The notes: a model not told the origin generated them from the sequence alone. A DNA stretch of 57,913 bases from Microvirga massiliensis (GCF_001006805.1 NZ_LN811350.1:259744-317656); one strand, 5' to 3'. Positions 38,120 to 47,992 are shown, counted from the first letter of the stretch. Made by a program: numbers and translations.

Positions 38120-39166
38120 GTGAGAACATCTCCCGATAAGAAGATCCTGCGGGTGCTCGGCGGAGAGCCCGTCTGGCCGCCACCGATCTGGGTGATGCGG
38201 CAGGCTGGTCGTTACCTGCCCGAATACCGCGAGGTCCGTGCCCGTGCTGGCTCGTTCCTCGACCTCTGCTATACCCCTGAGCTCGCGGTCGAGGTGACTC
38301 TGCAACCGATCCGTCGCTACGGGTTCGATGCCGCCATCCTGTTCTCGGATATCCTGGTTGTGCCCCATGCGCTCGGCCAGGGCGTCCAGTTCGTCGAGGG
38401 AGAGGGCCCGCGCCTCGAGGCGCTCGACGGCATGGCCGATCTTCAGAGGCTTTCCGAAGATCTGTCCCATGAGCGGCTGGCGCCCGTTTATGAAACGCTC
38501 GACCGGCTCACGAGGGCTCTCCCGGCTGAGACGACGCTTCTCGGGTTCTGCGGCGCTCCATGGACGGTTGCGAGTTATATGGTGGCCGGGAAGGGGACGC
38601 CGGACCAGGCGCCCGCGCGCCTCGCGGCCTACCGGGATCCGGATTTCTTTCAGGCCCTGATCGACCGGCTCGTGCGCGCGTCGATCGAGTACCTGATCCG
38701 GCAGATCGATGCCGGAGCGGAGGCGGTTCAGATCTTCGAGAGCTTCGGGGCCGCTCTTCCACCGGCGCTCTTCGAGCCGCTCTCGCTGCGTCCGATCAGC
38801 CAAGTGGTCGGCGGACTGAAAGCGGCCCGTCCGCACGCGAAGGTGATCGTCTTCGTTCGCGGTGGTGGGCAGCATCTCGCGCGCTTTGCGGAGGCCGGGA
38901 TCGGGGACGCGCTCGCTCTGGACTGGACGCTCGATCCGGCCGTAATTCTTCCGACTCTGCCACCCTCGCTCGCGACGCAGGGAAATCTCGACCCTCTGGC
39001 CTTAGTGGCCGGCGGCGAGCCGCTCCGGAAGGGCATCGACGCGATCCTGGCCGCCGTGCGAGGACGGCCGCACATCTTCAATCTCGGGCACGGCATTCTG
39101 CCGGAGACGCCGCCCGAGCATGTCGCGGAACTCGTCGACCGGGTCCGCCGGAACGAGGACCGCTGA
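38120..39166 (+). CDS. hemE: uroporphyrinogen decarboxylase
   Basis: Converts uroporphyrinogen III to coproporphyrinogen III in heme synthesis. PIWVMRQAGRYLPEYREVR near residue 25 is the first signature and LLGFCGAPWTVASYMVAG (about 135-152) the second; DAAILFSDILVVPHALG carries the catalytic Asp. I use the GTG at 38120, preceded by AAAAGGA; an in-frame ATG at 38036 would add 28 residues without family similarity and run through the AT-rich origin edge. 348 aa. One-base overlap with hemJ. Confidence 0.95.
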   Translation: MRTSPDKKILRVLGGEPVWPPPIWVMRQAGRYLPEYREVRARAGSFLDLCYTPELAVEVTLQPIRRYGFDAAILFSDILVVPHALGQGVQFVEGEGPRLEALDGMADLQRLSEDLSHERLAPVYETLDRLTRALPAETTLLGFCGAPWTVASYMVAGKGTPDQAPARLAAYRDPDFFQALIDRLVRASIEYLIRQIDAGAEAVQIFESFGAALPPALFEPLSLRPISQVVGGLKAARPHAKVIVFVRGGGQHLARFAEAGIGDALALDWTLDPAVILPTLPPSLATQGNLDPLALVAGGEPLRKGIDAILAAVRGRPHIFNLGHGILPETPPEHVAELVDRVRRNEDR

Positions 39167-39591
39167 TGCTGTATCTCTGGCTCAAATCCTTCCACGTGAT
39201 CGCCATCATCGCGTGGATGGCGGGCATGCTCTATCTCCCGCGCCTGTTCGTCTATCACTGCGAGGCCGCGCGGGGCTCGATTCAGTCCGAGACCTTCAAG
39301 ATCATGGAGCGACGCCTCCTCAAGGCGATCATCAACCCGGCGATGATCGTGACCTGGGTGCTCGGGTTGTACCTGGCGTTCGCCGGCGGCTGGTTCCAGT
39401 CGGGCTGGCTGCACGCCAAGCTCCTTCTCGTCGTCGTCCTGAGCGCCGTGCACGGCGTCCTCGTGAAGCACACCCGCGAATTCGCGGAGGACCGCAATAC
39501 GCGACCGGCTCGCTACTACCGGATCCTCAACGAGGTACCGACGGTCCTGATGATCGGCATCGTCATCCTCGTGATCGTGAAGCCCTTCTGA
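39166..39591 (+). CDS. hemJ: protoporphyrinogen oxidase HemJ
   Basis: Small heme-binding membrane protein that oxidises protoporphyrinogen IX. 141 residues with four predicted helices; [20 protein letters not shown] contains the conserved His and Trp, FVYHCEA a further His, and it ends VLVIVKPF. The ATG overlaps the hemE stop (TGATG), so the two heme steps are translated together. The adjacent placement with hemE is typical for alphaproteobacteria. Confidence 0.95.
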   Translation: MLYLWLKSFHVIAIIAWMAGMLYLPRLFVYHCEAARGSIQSETFKIMERRLLKAIINPAMIVTWVLGLYLAFAGGWFQSGWLHAKLLLVVVLSAVHGVLVKHTREFAEDRNTRPARYYRILNEVPTVLMIGIVILVIVKPF

Positions 39592-39838
39592 GGTCCGTGC
39601 GGGCTTGCCAGCCGGCCACGTGTCGCGGCATTGTTGGTCCGGCTCCGGTTTCCCCTTGAGCGGCGAACTGAATCGGAGTAAACAGGAAGTCCTTCCTCCG
39701 ACAGGACGCTATGCGTTTCGGCCAACAGGGCCCGCCCGACTCACATGCGTGACCCGGGACGCTGCGTCGAACGGTTTTCCCTGCATCATCCCGCGCCAGG
39801 CCTATTCGCCTGCGCCATCTATCCCGAGAGTGTTCCCG

Positions 39839-41104
39839 ATGAGGGAGATCAAGCTCCAAGATCTCAAGTCTAAGACGCCAACCGAGCTCATTACCTTTGC
39901 CGAGGAGCTCGAGGTCGAGAACGCAAGCACCATGCGCAAGCAGGAGCTCATGTTCGCCATCCTGAAGCAGCTTGCCGCCCGCGAGACCGAGATTATCGGC
40001 GCCGGCGTGGTCGAGGTCCTTCAGGACGGGTTCGGCTTTCTGAGATCCGCCGATTCCAATTACCTGCCCGGCCCGGACGACATCTATGTCTCTCCCTCGC
40101 AGATCCGTAGGTTCGGCCTGCGCACCGGGGACACGGTCGACGGTCCGATCCGGGGTCCGAAGGAGGGAGAGCGCTACTTCGCCCTCCTCAAGGTCAATAC
40201 GATCAATTTCGAGGATCCCGAGAAGATCCGGCACAAGGTCCACTTCGATAACCTGACGCCGCTCTATCCCGACGAGCGGCTGAGGCTCGAGGATGAGAAT
40301 CCCACGAAGAAGGACTATTCCGCGCGCATCATCGACATCGTGGCGCCGATCGGAAAAGGGCAGCGCGCCCTGATCGTGGCGCCGCCCCGAACCGGTAAGA
40401 CGGTTCTGCTGCAGAACATCGCCCAGTCGATCACCGGCAATCATCCTGAATGCTATCTGATCGTGTTGCTCATCGACGAGCGGCCGGAGGAAGTCACGGA
40501 CATGCAGCGGTCCGTGAAGGGCGAGGTAGTCTCCTCGACCTTCGACGAGCCGGCGAGCCGGCATGTGCAGGTTGCCGAGATGGTGATCGAAAAGGCCAAG
40601 CGCCTCGTGGAGCACGGTCGCGACGTCGTCATCCTGCTCGATTCGATCACCCGTCTCGGTCGGGCCTACAACACCGTGGTCCCGTCCTCGGGCAAGGTGC
40701 TCACCGGCGGCGTCGACGCCAATGCCCTGCAGCGCCCAAAGCGCTTCTTTGGCGCAGCCCGCAATATCGAGGAAGGCGGCTCCCTCACGATCATCGCCAC
40801 GGCCCTGATCGATACCGGCTCGAGAATGGACGAGGTGATCTTTGAGGAATTCAAGGGCACCGGTAACTCCGAGATCATCCTGGACCGCAAGGTCGCGGAC
40901 AAGCGGACCTTCCCGGCAATCGACATCACACGTTCGGGCACTCGCAAGGAGGAGCTGCTGGTTCCCTCCGACGTGCTCAAGAAGATGTACGTCCTGCGCC
41001 GCATCCTGAACCCCATGGGAACGGTCGATGCCATCGAGTTCCTGCTCGACAAGCTCCGGCAGACGAAGACGAACAGCGACTTCTTCGACTCGATGAATAC
41101 CTGA
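39839..41104 (+). CDS. rho: transcription termination factor Rho
   Basis: Hexameric RNA helicase that ends transcription. N-terminal domain from [26 protein letters not shown]-binding fold with [20 protein letters not shown], ATPase domain with Walker [18 protein letters not shown] (about 181-197), [15 protein letters not shown]-loop [11 protein letters not shown] and R-loop [20 protein letters not shown]. 421 aa from the ATG at 39839; the longer frame upstream is not Rho-like. The 247-base leader is long, as is usual for autoregulated rho. Confidence 0.97.
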   Translation: MREIKLQDLKSKTPTELITFAEELEVENASTMRKQELMFAILKQLAARETEIIGAGVVEVLQDGFGFLRSADSNYLPGPDDIYVSPSQIRRFGLRTGDTVDGPIRGPKEGERYFALLKVNTINFEDPEKIRHKVHFDNLTPLYPDERLRLEDENPTKKDYSARIIDIVAPIGKGQRALIVAPPRTGKTVLLQNIAQSITGNHPECYLIVLLIDERPEEVTDMQRSVKGEVVSSTFDEPASRHVQVAEMVIEKAKRLVEHGRDVVILLDSITRLGRAYNTVVPSSGKVLTGGVDANALQRPKRFFGAARNIEEGGSLTIIATALIDTGSRMDEVIFEEFKGTGNSEIILDRKVADKRTFPAIDITRSGTRKEELLVPSDVLKKMYVLRRILNPMGTVDAIEFLLDKLRQTKTNSDFFDSMNT

Positions 41105-41211
41105 GCGGAGTTTTCCTGCCCTCTAGGACAGGACCGCTTCCGAATTCCACGGCCCTCGCCTTCTCTCCGCTGTCGCGAGCGGAGAGAGGCGACTTGGGGT
41201 GGCACCCGCTT

Positions 41212-41385
41212 TCTGGACTACTTCGCCTTCGGCTCGCAGTGACGGAAGTGGGCCCGGAGTTTCCTTTCAGTTCCGGCCGTGCTCATCCCGCACTGATGCT
41301 CTCCCCGTCATTGCGAATGAAGTGAAGCAATCCGGGCTAACGCCTCAGAATCGATGGTTTCGCCTCGGGGTCGCAAGGACAGAAG
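41212..41385 (+). repeat. dispersed composite repeat, family A, copy 2
   Basis: Same layout as copy 1: CTTCGCCTTCGGCTCGCAGT (41221 on), a spacer with GGGCCCGGAG and TTCCGG, then CGTCATTGCGAATGAAGTGA from 41306 with GAAGCAATCC, and the closing arm TCGCCTCGGGGTCGCAAGGA (41360-41379). More diverged than copies 1 and 3; it lacks the CCCGTCGACGG tail. Confidence 0.7.
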
Positions 41386-41416
41386 AGGCCTGTAGCCGCC
41401 ACCTTTGCAAACCCCG

Positions 41417-41445
41417 AAAGGCCGGCCGTTGCGCCGGCCTTTCTT
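41417..41445 (+). terminator. Rho-independent terminator between rho and mnmE
   Basis: AAAGGCCGGC (41417-41426) pairs perfectly with GCCGGCCTTT (41433-41442) around a 6-base loop, followed by CTTGTT. It probably ends the rho (and repeat) transcript, giving mnmE its own promoter within the remaining 40 bases or leaving read-through. Confidence 0.75.
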
Positions 41446-41484
41446 GTTGAGGAAGCCGGCCGATCAAGGCATCAGGATCCCGCC

Positions 41485-42807
41485 ATGTCAGGCACGACAG
41501 AGCAGATCGACACGATTTTTGCATCGGCATCCGGCCATGGGCGGGCTGCGATCACGGTGATCCGGCTCAGCGGGCCGGCGACCCGCGCGTGCATCGAGCA
41601 GCTTGCGGGCTCGGTGCCCCCGGACCGCAGCCTTCGGTTGAGGCGGCTGCGCGATCCGGACGGCGGGGACCTCCTGGATGAAAGCCTCGTCGTCTTCATG
41701 CCGCGACCCGCGACCTTTACGGGCGAGGACCAGGCAGAACTCCACCTCCACGGGGGAGTCGCCACCCGTGCGGCCGTCCTCCGGGCGCTCGGCGCCCTGC
41801 CCGGCTGCCGGATGGCGGAGCCCGGGGAGTTTGCCCGCCGTGCCTTTCTGAACGCGCGGCTGGATCTGAGTCGCGCGGAAGGCCTCGCGGACCTGATCGA
41901 TGCCGAGACGGACGCTCAGCGCCGCCAAGCTCTGAAGCAGCTCGGTGGAGGCCTCGACCAGTGGGTGGAAGACGTCCGGGAGAAGCTTCTCTCGTCGATG
42001 GCGCTCGTGGAATCGGCCCTGGATTTTTCCGACGAGGGCGATGTTCCCTTCTCGGTCACTGAAGAGGTGATTGGGACCCTGCGATCCGTGGAGCGTCGGC
42101 TCGCCGATGCTTTGGCGAACCCGGTCGGCGAGCGGATCCGCGATGGTTTTATCGTTGTGTTGGCAGGGCCTCCGAATTCCGGAAAGTCGAGTCTTCTGAA
42201 TCGGCTGGCTCGGCGGGATGCAGCCATCGTGTCCCCTATTCCCGGAACGACCCGCGATGCCATCGAGGTTCACCTCGACCTGGGCGGAATCCCACTCACC
42301 GTGATAGACACGGCCGGGTTGCGCGAGAGCCATGATGTCATCGAGCAGAGCGGCATGGAAAGGACGCGCGCTCGGGCGCGTGAGGCGGACCTGATTTTGT
42401 GGCTCAGCGAGGGCGGGCGAGTTCATGCTCCCGACAGCCTGGGTGCCCCGACCCTGAGCGTGGCAACGAAGCGCGACCTGAGCGAACCGGAAGAGGCCTG
42501 TGACGTTGCGGTCTCGGCCCTGACCGGGGCGGGCGTCCCGGAACTCGTGTCGCTGCTAGGGGAGCAGGCCGCGAAGGACATGGGAAGTGCAGATCCGCTG
42601 ATTACGCGGCAGCGGCATCGGGATGCTTTCAGTCGGGCTCTTCAGGCGGTTCGTCGTGCCCTCATCCTGCTGGAGGATTCCGCTGCCGAGGAACTCGTGG
42701 CGGAGGAACTCCGCCTCGCAGCCCGCGCGATCGGGACCGTGACGGGGCGGGTCGATGTCGAAGACATGCTGGACCGCTTGTTTTCGACGTTTTGCATCGG
42801 CAAGTAG
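41485..42807 (+). CDS. mnmE: tRNA uridine-5-carboxymethylaminomethyl GTPase MnmE
   Basis: With MnmG modifies U34 of certain tRNAs. N-terminal tetrahydrofolate-binding part starts TIFASASGHGRAAITVIRLS; GPPNSGKSSLLNRLARRDAA (about 225) is the P-loop, followed by PGTTRDAIEV and DTAGLRESHD of the G domain. The C-terminal FCIGK keeps the conserved CxGK motif. 440 aa. The partner gene mnmG begins 56 bases downstream. Confidence 0.96.
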   Translation: MSGTTEQIDTIFASASGHGRAAITVIRLSGPATRACIEQLAGSVPPDRSLRLRRLRDPDGGDLLDESLVVFMPRPATFTGEDQAELHLHGGVATRAAVLRALGALPGCRMAEPGEFARRAFLNARLDLSRAEGLADLIDAETDAQRRQALKQLGGGLDQWVEDVREKLLSSMALVESALDFSDEGDVPFSVTEEVIGTLRSVERRLADALANPVGERIRDGFIVVLAGPPNSGKSSLLNRLARRDAAIVSPIPGTTRDAIEVHLDLGGIPLTVIDTAGLRESHDVIEQSGMERTRARAREADLILWLSEGGRVHAPDSLGAPTLSVATKRDLSEPEEACDVAVSALTGAGVPELVSLLGEQAAKDMGSADPLITRQRHRDAFSRALQAVRRALILLEDSAAEELVAEELRLAARAIGTVTGRVDVEDMLDRLFSTFCIGK

Positions 42808-42863
42808 AGGCTGCCGAGCGGCAAAAACCTGTGAGTCGGTGGTCAACTTCCTGAGGATAGTGT

Positions 42864-44813
42864 GTGAGCAACGAGATGTTTCACGTGAAACATTCGCCGG
42901 GCACCGAGTTGATGAGCTTCGACGTTGTGGTGGTCGGAGGCGGACATGCGGGCGCAGAGGCCGCAGCCGCGGCCGCCAGGGCCGGCGCAAGAATTGCGCT
43001 GGTCACGCATCGCCGCGACACGATCGGAGCCATGTCGTGCAACCCCGCCATCGGCGGTCTCGGCAAGGGACATCTTGTGCGGGAGATTGATGCTCTCGAC
43101 GGCATCATGGGCCGGGCTGCCGACGCTGCCGGGATCCAATTCCGGCTCCTGAATCGGCGAAAGGGTCCGGCCGTTCGCGGCCCTCGGACACAAGCCGATC
43201 GCAAGCTTTACGCGCGCGCCATCCAGGCTGAACTCTCCGCAACCGCAAACCTCTCGATCATTGAGGGAGAGGTCGACGATCTCCGGAGCCATGACAACCG
43301 CGTTACCGGCCTCGTGCTCACCGACGGTCGCGAACTTACGGCGGCAGCCATCGTCCTGACGACCGGCACCTTTCTACGCGGTCTGATTCATATTGGTGAA
43401 CGGAAGATCCCGGCCGGTCGCGTCGGCGAGAAGCCCGCGCTGGGCCTGTCCACGACTCTCGAACGCCTCGGTTTCGGGCTCGGGCGTCTCAAGACGGGAA
43501 CCCCTCCCCGTCTCGACGGGCGAACGATCGATTGGGCCGGCGTCGAAAAACAACCCGCGGATCGCGACCCCGTCCCGTTCTCAAGCCTGACCTCCCGGAT
43601 CGTGACGCCGCAGATCGAGTGCGGCATCACCCGGACCCTGCCCCGGATTCACGATCTCATCCGTGCGAATCTTCACCGGGCACCGATGTATTCGGGAAAC
43701 ATCACGGGCCGAGGACCCCGCTACTGCCCTTCCGTCGAGGACAAGGTAGTCCGCTTCGCGGACCGGGACAGCCATCAGATCTTCCTCGAACCGGAAGGGC
43801 TCGATGACGCGACGGTCTATCCGAACGGCATTTCGATGTCATTGCCGGAAGAGATCCAGACCGAGATCGTTCGCCTGATTCCCGGCCTTGAGCACGCACG
43901 GATGCTGCGCCCCGGTTATGCGGTCGAATACGACTATATCGACCCACGCCAGCTTCACCCGACCCTTGAGACGCGTGCGCTCGGGGGCCTCTACCTGGCA
44001 GGCCAGATCAACGGCACGACCGGATACGAAGAAGCGGCTGCTCAGGGTCTCGTAGCTGGGTTGAATGCGGCTTTGCGGGCAAGCGGCAACGATGGCGTCG
44101 TCTTCGATCGGACCACATCGTACCTTGGCGTGCTGATCGACGACTTGGTCACGAAAGGCGTCACCGAGCCCTATCGCATGTTCACCTCCCGCTCGGAGTT
44201 CCGGCTGAGCCTCCGCATCGACAACGCAGACGAGCGCCTGACTCCGCTCGGTCTCGCCGCCGGTTGCGTCGGCCAAGCGCGCGAGCGGATGTTCCGAGAA
44301 ACTCTCGCCCGGCTCGAGGGCGCGCGCCGGAATCTGCAGGGCTGGACTGTCACGCCCCAGGAGGCCGCTCGGCACGGCCTGTCTCTCAATCAGGATGGTC
44401 TCCGCAGGAGTGCATTCCAGCTCTTGTCCTATCCGGATCTCGACTGGGCTGCTCTCGCCCGGATCTGGCCCGAGATGCTCGACGTCGAGACGTCCATTGC
44501 CGACCGCCTAAGCAGCGATGCCCAGTATGCCGTCTATATGGATCGCCAGCGCGCGGACGTCGCGGCTTTCAAACGGGACGAAGCGATCCTTCTCGACGAG
44601 ACCATTGACTATGCGACCCTGTCCGGACTTTCGCAGGAGCTCCGCAGCAAGCTGGCCGCCGTCCAGCCGACGACGCTCGGTCAGGCCGCGCGGATCGAAG
44701 GAATCACTCCTGCTGCGATCACGCTGCTCGCCGCCCACGCACGGCGTCGGATGGCGATTGGCCAGCGTGAACGTGCCGGTTCTCGCGCGGCGGAGGAGCC
44801 GGTGCTTTCATGA
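42864..44813 (+). CDS. mnmG: tRNA uridine-5-carboxymethylaminomethyl enzyme MnmG
   Basis: FAD-dependent partner of Mnm[21 protein letters not shown] is the FAD-binding motif, [20 protein letters not shown] the hallmark, and [18 protein letters not shown] follows. 649 aa from the GTG at 42864, which has GAGGA at good spacing. ATGs at 42876 (MFHVKH) and 42912 ([11 protein letters not shown]) are alternatives; conserved sequence begins at the last. Codons 5-10 are the parS palindrome, so its peptide is imposed by the DNA site if the long form is made. Followed by 595 bases of repeats instead of rsmG directly. Confidence 0.95.
   Translation: MSNEMFHVKHSPGTELMSFDVVVVGGGHAGAEAAAAAARAGARIALVTHRRDTIGAMSCNPAIGGLGKGHLVREIDALDGIMGRAADAAGIQFRLLNRRKGPAVRGPRTQADRKLYARAIQAELSATANLSIIEGEVDDLRSHDNRVTGLVLTDGRELTAAAIVLTTGTFLRGLIHIGERKIPAGRVGEKPALGLSTTLERLGFGLGRLKTGTPPRLDGRTIDWAGVEKQPADRDPVPFSSLTSRIVTPQIECGITRTLPRIHDLIRANLHRAPMYSGNITGRGPRYCPSVEDKVVRFADRDSHQIFLEPEGLDDATVYPNGISMSLPEEIQTEIVRLIPGLEHARMLRPGYAVEYDYIDPRQLHPTLETRALGGLYLAGQINGTTGYEEAAAQGLVAGLNAALRASGNDGVVFDRTTSYLGVLIDDLVTKGVTEPYRMFTSRSEFRLSLRIDNADERLTPLGLAAGCVGQARERMFRETLARLEGARRNLQGWTVTPQEAARHGLSLNQDGLRRSAFQLLSYPDLDWAALARIWPEMLDVETSIADRLSSDAQYAVYMDRQRADVAAFKRDEAILLDETIDYATLSGLSQELRSKLAAVQPTTLGQAARIEGITPAAITLLAAHARRRMAIGQRERAGSRAAEEPVLS
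42877..42892. promoter_or_regulatory. parS site 1 (inside the 5' end of mnmG)
   Basis: TGTTTCACGTGAAACA, a perfect 16-base palindrome identical to the Caulobacter consensus parS. ParB (encoded at 46912) should nucleate here, 5 kb from the proposed origin. It is read as MFHVKH in the mnmG frame. Confidence 0.95.
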
Positions 44814-45408
44814 TCCGGTTTAGTGGCTCCCTCCCTCTCACCTCTCTCTTGGCGGGAGAGGTCGACGCCCGGAGGGCGGCGGGTGAGGGTGGCTTCGCTA
44901 AGGTGGCAAGCACTGTGCCGCTCTCGCGCCCAAAAAGAGTAACGCAGCGTTTCCCCTCTCACCCGGACGCTTCGCGTCCGACCTCTCCGTCCAGGGGAGA
45001 GGTGAAGCTCTGCCTCTCCTACCAAGTGAAAGACCGCCCCGAGGCTGCAGATCAGGGTGGCAGCGTCGGTATTGCAAGCACGGCATCTCGTGGCACTCGA
45101 CCAAGGGATTATTGCGTTTTTCCCCTCACGCGCTCGCTGACGCGCGCGGCCTCGCCCATTGGGGAAGAGCAAAGGGAGCAGCCGCGCGCACATCACCGGT
45201 CCCACCGAAGCGAGGGGTTAGACGCGAAGCATCCGGATGAGGGAGGCAGTGCGAGGCTCATAAGCACGGCACGAAGCTGCGCTCCGCAGAGAAGGAAGGG
45301 GGGATCCCTCTTCGCCCGCGCGTTTGCACGGGCGGTTCCTCTCTCGAGGGTAGAGGTGAAGCGCTGTTTTTCGCTTTCTGGAAGAGATCAGAACGTGGGT
45401 GGCAAACC
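44814..45408. other. 595-base repeat-rich gap between mnmG and rsmG
   Basis: Holds several family B palindromes (about 44833-44889, 44954-45005, 45119-45170 and 45320-45362) in alternating orientation. The open frames crossing it are repeat-derived. No gene or terminator with a clear T-run was found. Confidence 0.65.
44833..45365. repeat. cluster of family B palindromic repeats
   Basis: The first unit (44833-44889) has outer arms CCCTCTCACC/GGGTGAGGG, an inner CTCTC/GAGAG stem and GGTCGACGCCCGGAGGGCGG as in the 19.6-kb copy. The unit at 44954-45005 is the same motif in inverse order (CTCTCACCCGGACGCTTCGC, then CCAGGGGAGAGGTG). Two more diverged units follow. Dense clustering suggests repeated insertion at one site. 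Confidence 0.7.
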
Positions 45409-46050
45409 GTGACGGCCCCCGCCCTCCCCGCGGGCGAGGAAGCGCTAAAGGGGTTCGATGTTTCACGTGAAACAATGGACCGGCTTCGCATCCTCGTCAC
45501 CGAACTCCGCCGCTGGCAGAGCATCAAGAATCTCGTCGGACCGGGAACGCTCGATGCGGTCTGGACCCGTCACATCGCAGACTCTCTTCAGCTTCTTGCG
45601 CTCGTCCCCGACGCCCCGCAGACCTGGCTGGATCTCGGCTCCGGCGCAGGGTTTCCCGGACTCGTCACCGCGATCGCGGCGCCATCCGGTTCGCGGGTGC
45701 ACCTGGTCGAAAGCAACTCTCGAAAATGCGCCTTCCTGCGCCATGCCGCGCGTGCGACCGGTGCGCCGGCTCAGATTCATGAGGGTCGAATCGAGAACCT
45801 GGTCGGTCCCTTTGTGGGGCAGGTCGACATCGTCACGGCCCGCGCTCTCGCGCCGCTCACCCAACTCCTGGCATGGAGCGGCCCCGTGCTGACAAAAGGT
45901 GCAATCGGACTGTTCCTGAAGGGGAGGGAGGCCACGAGCGAATTGACCGAGGCGCAACGATCGTGGAGATTCCATTATGAGGCCATTCCGAGTCGCACCG
46001 ATTCTCAGGCGCGAATTCTTCGGATTGCCGACCTTGCGAGCCAATCATGA
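45409..46050 (+). CDS. rsmG: 16S rRNA (guanine-527-N7) methyltransferase RsmG
   Basis: SAM-dependent methylation of G527 in 16S rRNA. WLDLGSGAGFPGLVTAIA (about 73-90) is the SAM-binding motif and VHLVESNSRKCAFLRHAAR follows. 213 aa, GTG start at 45409. Residues 17-22 (DVSRET) are encoded by the second parS palindrome, in a different frame from the one in mnmG; VSRET is a familiar N-terminal sequence in RsmG proteins of parS-bearing genomes. Stop overlaps the parA ATG by 4 bases. Confidence 0.95.
   Translation: MTAPALPAGEEALKGFDVSRETMDRLRILVTELRRWQSIKNLVGPGTLDAVWTRHIADSLQLLALVPDAPQTWLDLGSGAGFPGLVTAIAAPSGSRVHLVESNSRKCAFLRHAARATGAPAQIHEGRIENLVGPFVGQVDIVTARALAPLTQLLAWSGPVLTKGAIGLFLKGREATSELTEAQRSWRFHYEAIPSRTDSQARILRIADLASQS
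45459..45474. promoter_or_regulatory. parS site 2 (inside the 5' end of rsmG)
   Basis: TGTTTCACGTGAAACA, identical to site 1 and 2582 bases from it. Expected ParB nucleation site 1.4 kb upstream of parB itself. Confidence 0.95.
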
Positions 46051-46886
46051 ACATACAATCCAGTGAGCCTCTCGCGAGAACGGGCTCGCGAAACCCGCGG
46101 ATTCTTGCACTCGCCAACCAGAAGGGCGGCGTCGGCAAGACCACCACGGCCATCAATCTCGGGACGGCGCTCGCCGCCATCGGCGAGAAAGTTCTCGTCC
46201 TCGATCTCGATCCGCAGGGCAACGCTTCTACGGGACTCGGCATCGATCGCAGGAACCGCCGGGTTTCGACCTACAATGTGCTCACGGGCGATTCCCCCCT
46301 GGCAGCCGCTGTGGTCGACACGGCGGTTCCCCGCCTGTCGGTCGCGCCGTCGACTCTCGACTTGCTTGGGGTCGAACTCGAGATCGCCCACGACCGCAAC
46401 CGGGCCCACCGCCTTCGCAACGCTATCGATCGCCTCGTTTCGGGGCCGGGCGAAGACCCTTTCACCTATATACTGATCGACTGCCCGCCCTCGCTCAATC
46501 TCCTGACGATCAACGCGCTCGCGGCCTCGGATGCGATCCTCGTACCTCTGCAATGCGAGTTCTTCGCGCTCGAGGGTCTGTCCCAGTTGCTCCGGACCGT
46601 CGAGCAGGTGAGATCAACCCTCAATCCGAAACTGTCGATCCACGGCGTCGTGCTCACGATGTTCGACCCGCGCAACAACCTGGCCAGCCAGGTGGTCGCA
46701 GACGTGCGTGAGTTCATGGGCAACAAGGTCTATGACACGATGATCCCACGCAACGTCCGAGTCTCCGAGGCGCCGTCCCATGGCAAGCCGGTCCTGCTCT
46801 ACGATCTTAAGTGCGCAGGCAGCCAAGCGTATCTCAAGCTCGCCTCCGAGGTCATCCAGCGCGAGCGCAAGCTCAAAGCGGCTTGA
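46047..46886 (+). CDS. parA: chromosome-partitioning ATPase ParA
   Basis: Deviant-Walker ATPase that forms a DNA-bound gradient and pulls ParB-parS complexes. ALANQKGGVGKTTTAINLGT (about 21-40) is the deviant Walker A, VLVLDLDPQGNASTGLG contains the A' Asp, and ILIDCPPSLNLLTINAL the Walker B. 279 aa. ATG overlaps rsmG by 4 bases; parB follows after 25 bases. Chromosomal type, to judge by position and parS sites. Confidence 0.97.
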   Translation: MNIQSSEPLARTGSRNPRILALANQKGGVGKTTTAINLGTALAAIGEKVLVLDLDPQGNASTGLGIDRRNRRVSTYNVLTGDSPLAAAVVDTAVPRLSVAPSTLDLLGVELEIAHDRNRAHRLRNAIDRLVSGPGEDPFTYILIDCPPSLNLLTINALAASDAILVPLQCEFFALEGLSQLLRTVEQVRSTLNPKLSIHGVVLTMFDPRNNLASQVVADVREFMGNKVYDTMIPRNVRVSEAPSHGKPVLLYDLKCAGSQAYLKLASEVIQRERKLKAA

Positions 46887-46911
46887 AAATTCCAAACACG
46901 AGGAACCAAGA

Positions 46912-47802
46912 ATGGCAGAAGAAGCGACAAAGCCACGCCTCGGGCGCGGCCTGGCGGCCCTCATCGGCGATTTCGGCGACGAGACAGCCGTCGTCGACCG
47001 AGGACGCGGGCAGCGGCGCGTGCCCATCGAATTCCTGAAGCCGAACCCGCGCAATCCTCGCAAGCACTACCCGGCCGAGGAACTCCAGCAACTCGCAGCG
47101 TCGATCCGGGAGCGCGGCCTGATCCAGCCGATCGTCGTCCGCCCCATCCAGAATCTACCCGATGCCTTCGAGATCGTCGCGGGGGAGCGGCGCTGGCGAG
47201 CCGCCCAGGATGCGGGCCTGCATGAGGTTCCGGTCGTGATCGTTGAAATCGACGATCGCACCTCGCTTGAATTCGCGATCCTCGAGAACGTCCAGCGATC
47301 CGACCTGAATCCCATCGAGGAGGCCAACGGCTATTCACGGCTCATGCAGGAATTCGCCTATACGCAGGAGGCGTTGGCGAAAGTGATCGGCAAGAGCCGC
47401 AGCCACATCGCGAACATGATGCGGCTGACTGATCTGCCGGACCCGATCCAGACCCTGCTCGTCAACCGGCAGATCAGCGCCGGACATGGCCGTGCGCTCC
47501 TGGCCGTGAAGGAGCCCATCACGGTTGCCAAGAGGATCGTGGACGAGGGCCTCAGTGTCCGTCAGGTCGAGGAGATCGCGCAGGACGACGCAGGACGTCG
47601 CGACAGCAAGGCCGAGGCAGCACCGCGCAAGAAAAGCGCCGAAAAGGACCCCGACACACGGGCTCTGGAAAAGGCTCTCGAGGATGTTCTCGGTCTGAGA
47701 GTTGGGATCGCCCATAAAGGCCAAGGCGGCGAATTGCGGATCCACTATTCGACGCTCGAGCAGCTCGACGCGCTGTGCCGGCGGCTCAATCCGGCAGGGT
47801 GA
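46912..47802 (+). CDS. parB: chromosome-partitioning CTPase ParB
   Basis: CTP-dependent DNA clamp loading at parS. The N-terminus PRLGRGLAALIGDF carries the ParA-stimulating motif. The CTP-binding folds show NPRNPRKHYPAEELQQLA, IQPIVVRP and the GERRWRAA box; IGKSRSHIANMMRLTDLP is the helix-turn-helix reading parS, and the last 50 residues are the dimerisation domain. 296 aa from the ATG at 46912, which has GAGGA upstream. Confidence 0.97.
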   Translation: MAEEATKPRLGRGLAALIGDFGDETAVVDRGRGQRRVPIEFLKPNPRNPRKHYPAEELQQLAASIRERGLIQPIVVRPIQNLPDAFEIVAGERRWRAAQDAGLHEVPVVIVEIDDRTSLEFAILENVQRSDLNPIEEANGYSRLMQEFAYTQEALAKVIGKSRSHIANMMRLTDLPDPIQTLLVNRQISAGHGRALLAVKEPITVAKRIVDEGLSVRQVEEIAQDDAGRRDSKAEAAPRKKSAEKDPDTRALEKALEDVLGLRVGIAHKGQGGELRIHYSTLEQLDALCRRLNPAG

Positions 47803-47864
47803 GGCATTCGCAGACACCCTCTCGACCGGCGCCGCCTCCCTCACGAAGCCGGCGCAGCTCGCAT

Positions 47865-47992
47865 GTCACCTCGCCTCTTGTGTGAGAGGTCGGCCCAATT
47901 TGGCAGAACGAACCCAAAAGTGATCTGAGCGCTGCGCCCTCTTCACCTCGCCCATTATGGGGAAGGTCGCCCCGAAAGGGCGGGTGAGGGGT
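47865..47992. repeat. family B palindromic repeats downstream of parB
   Basis: CACCTCGCCTCTTGTGTGAG (47868 on) and CTTCACCTCGCCCATTATGG (47941 on) with GGTCGCCCCGAAAGGGCGGG and TGAGGGG form two family B-like units. They fill the gap between convergent parB and holA and may end both transcripts. Confidence 0.6.

Larger units (their letters stand above)
41105..41484. other. 380-base gap with repeat copy and terminator
   Basis: Between rho and mnmE. It contains family A repeat copy 2 (about 41212-41385) followed by an intrinsic terminator (41417-41444). No gene is visible. Confidence 0.7.

Noticed and set aside
44814..45408. CRISPR-like or protein-coding interpretation of the repeat block
   Set aside because: Units are palindromic, unequally spaced and inverted, with no uniform spacers; frames across it are repeat-derived.
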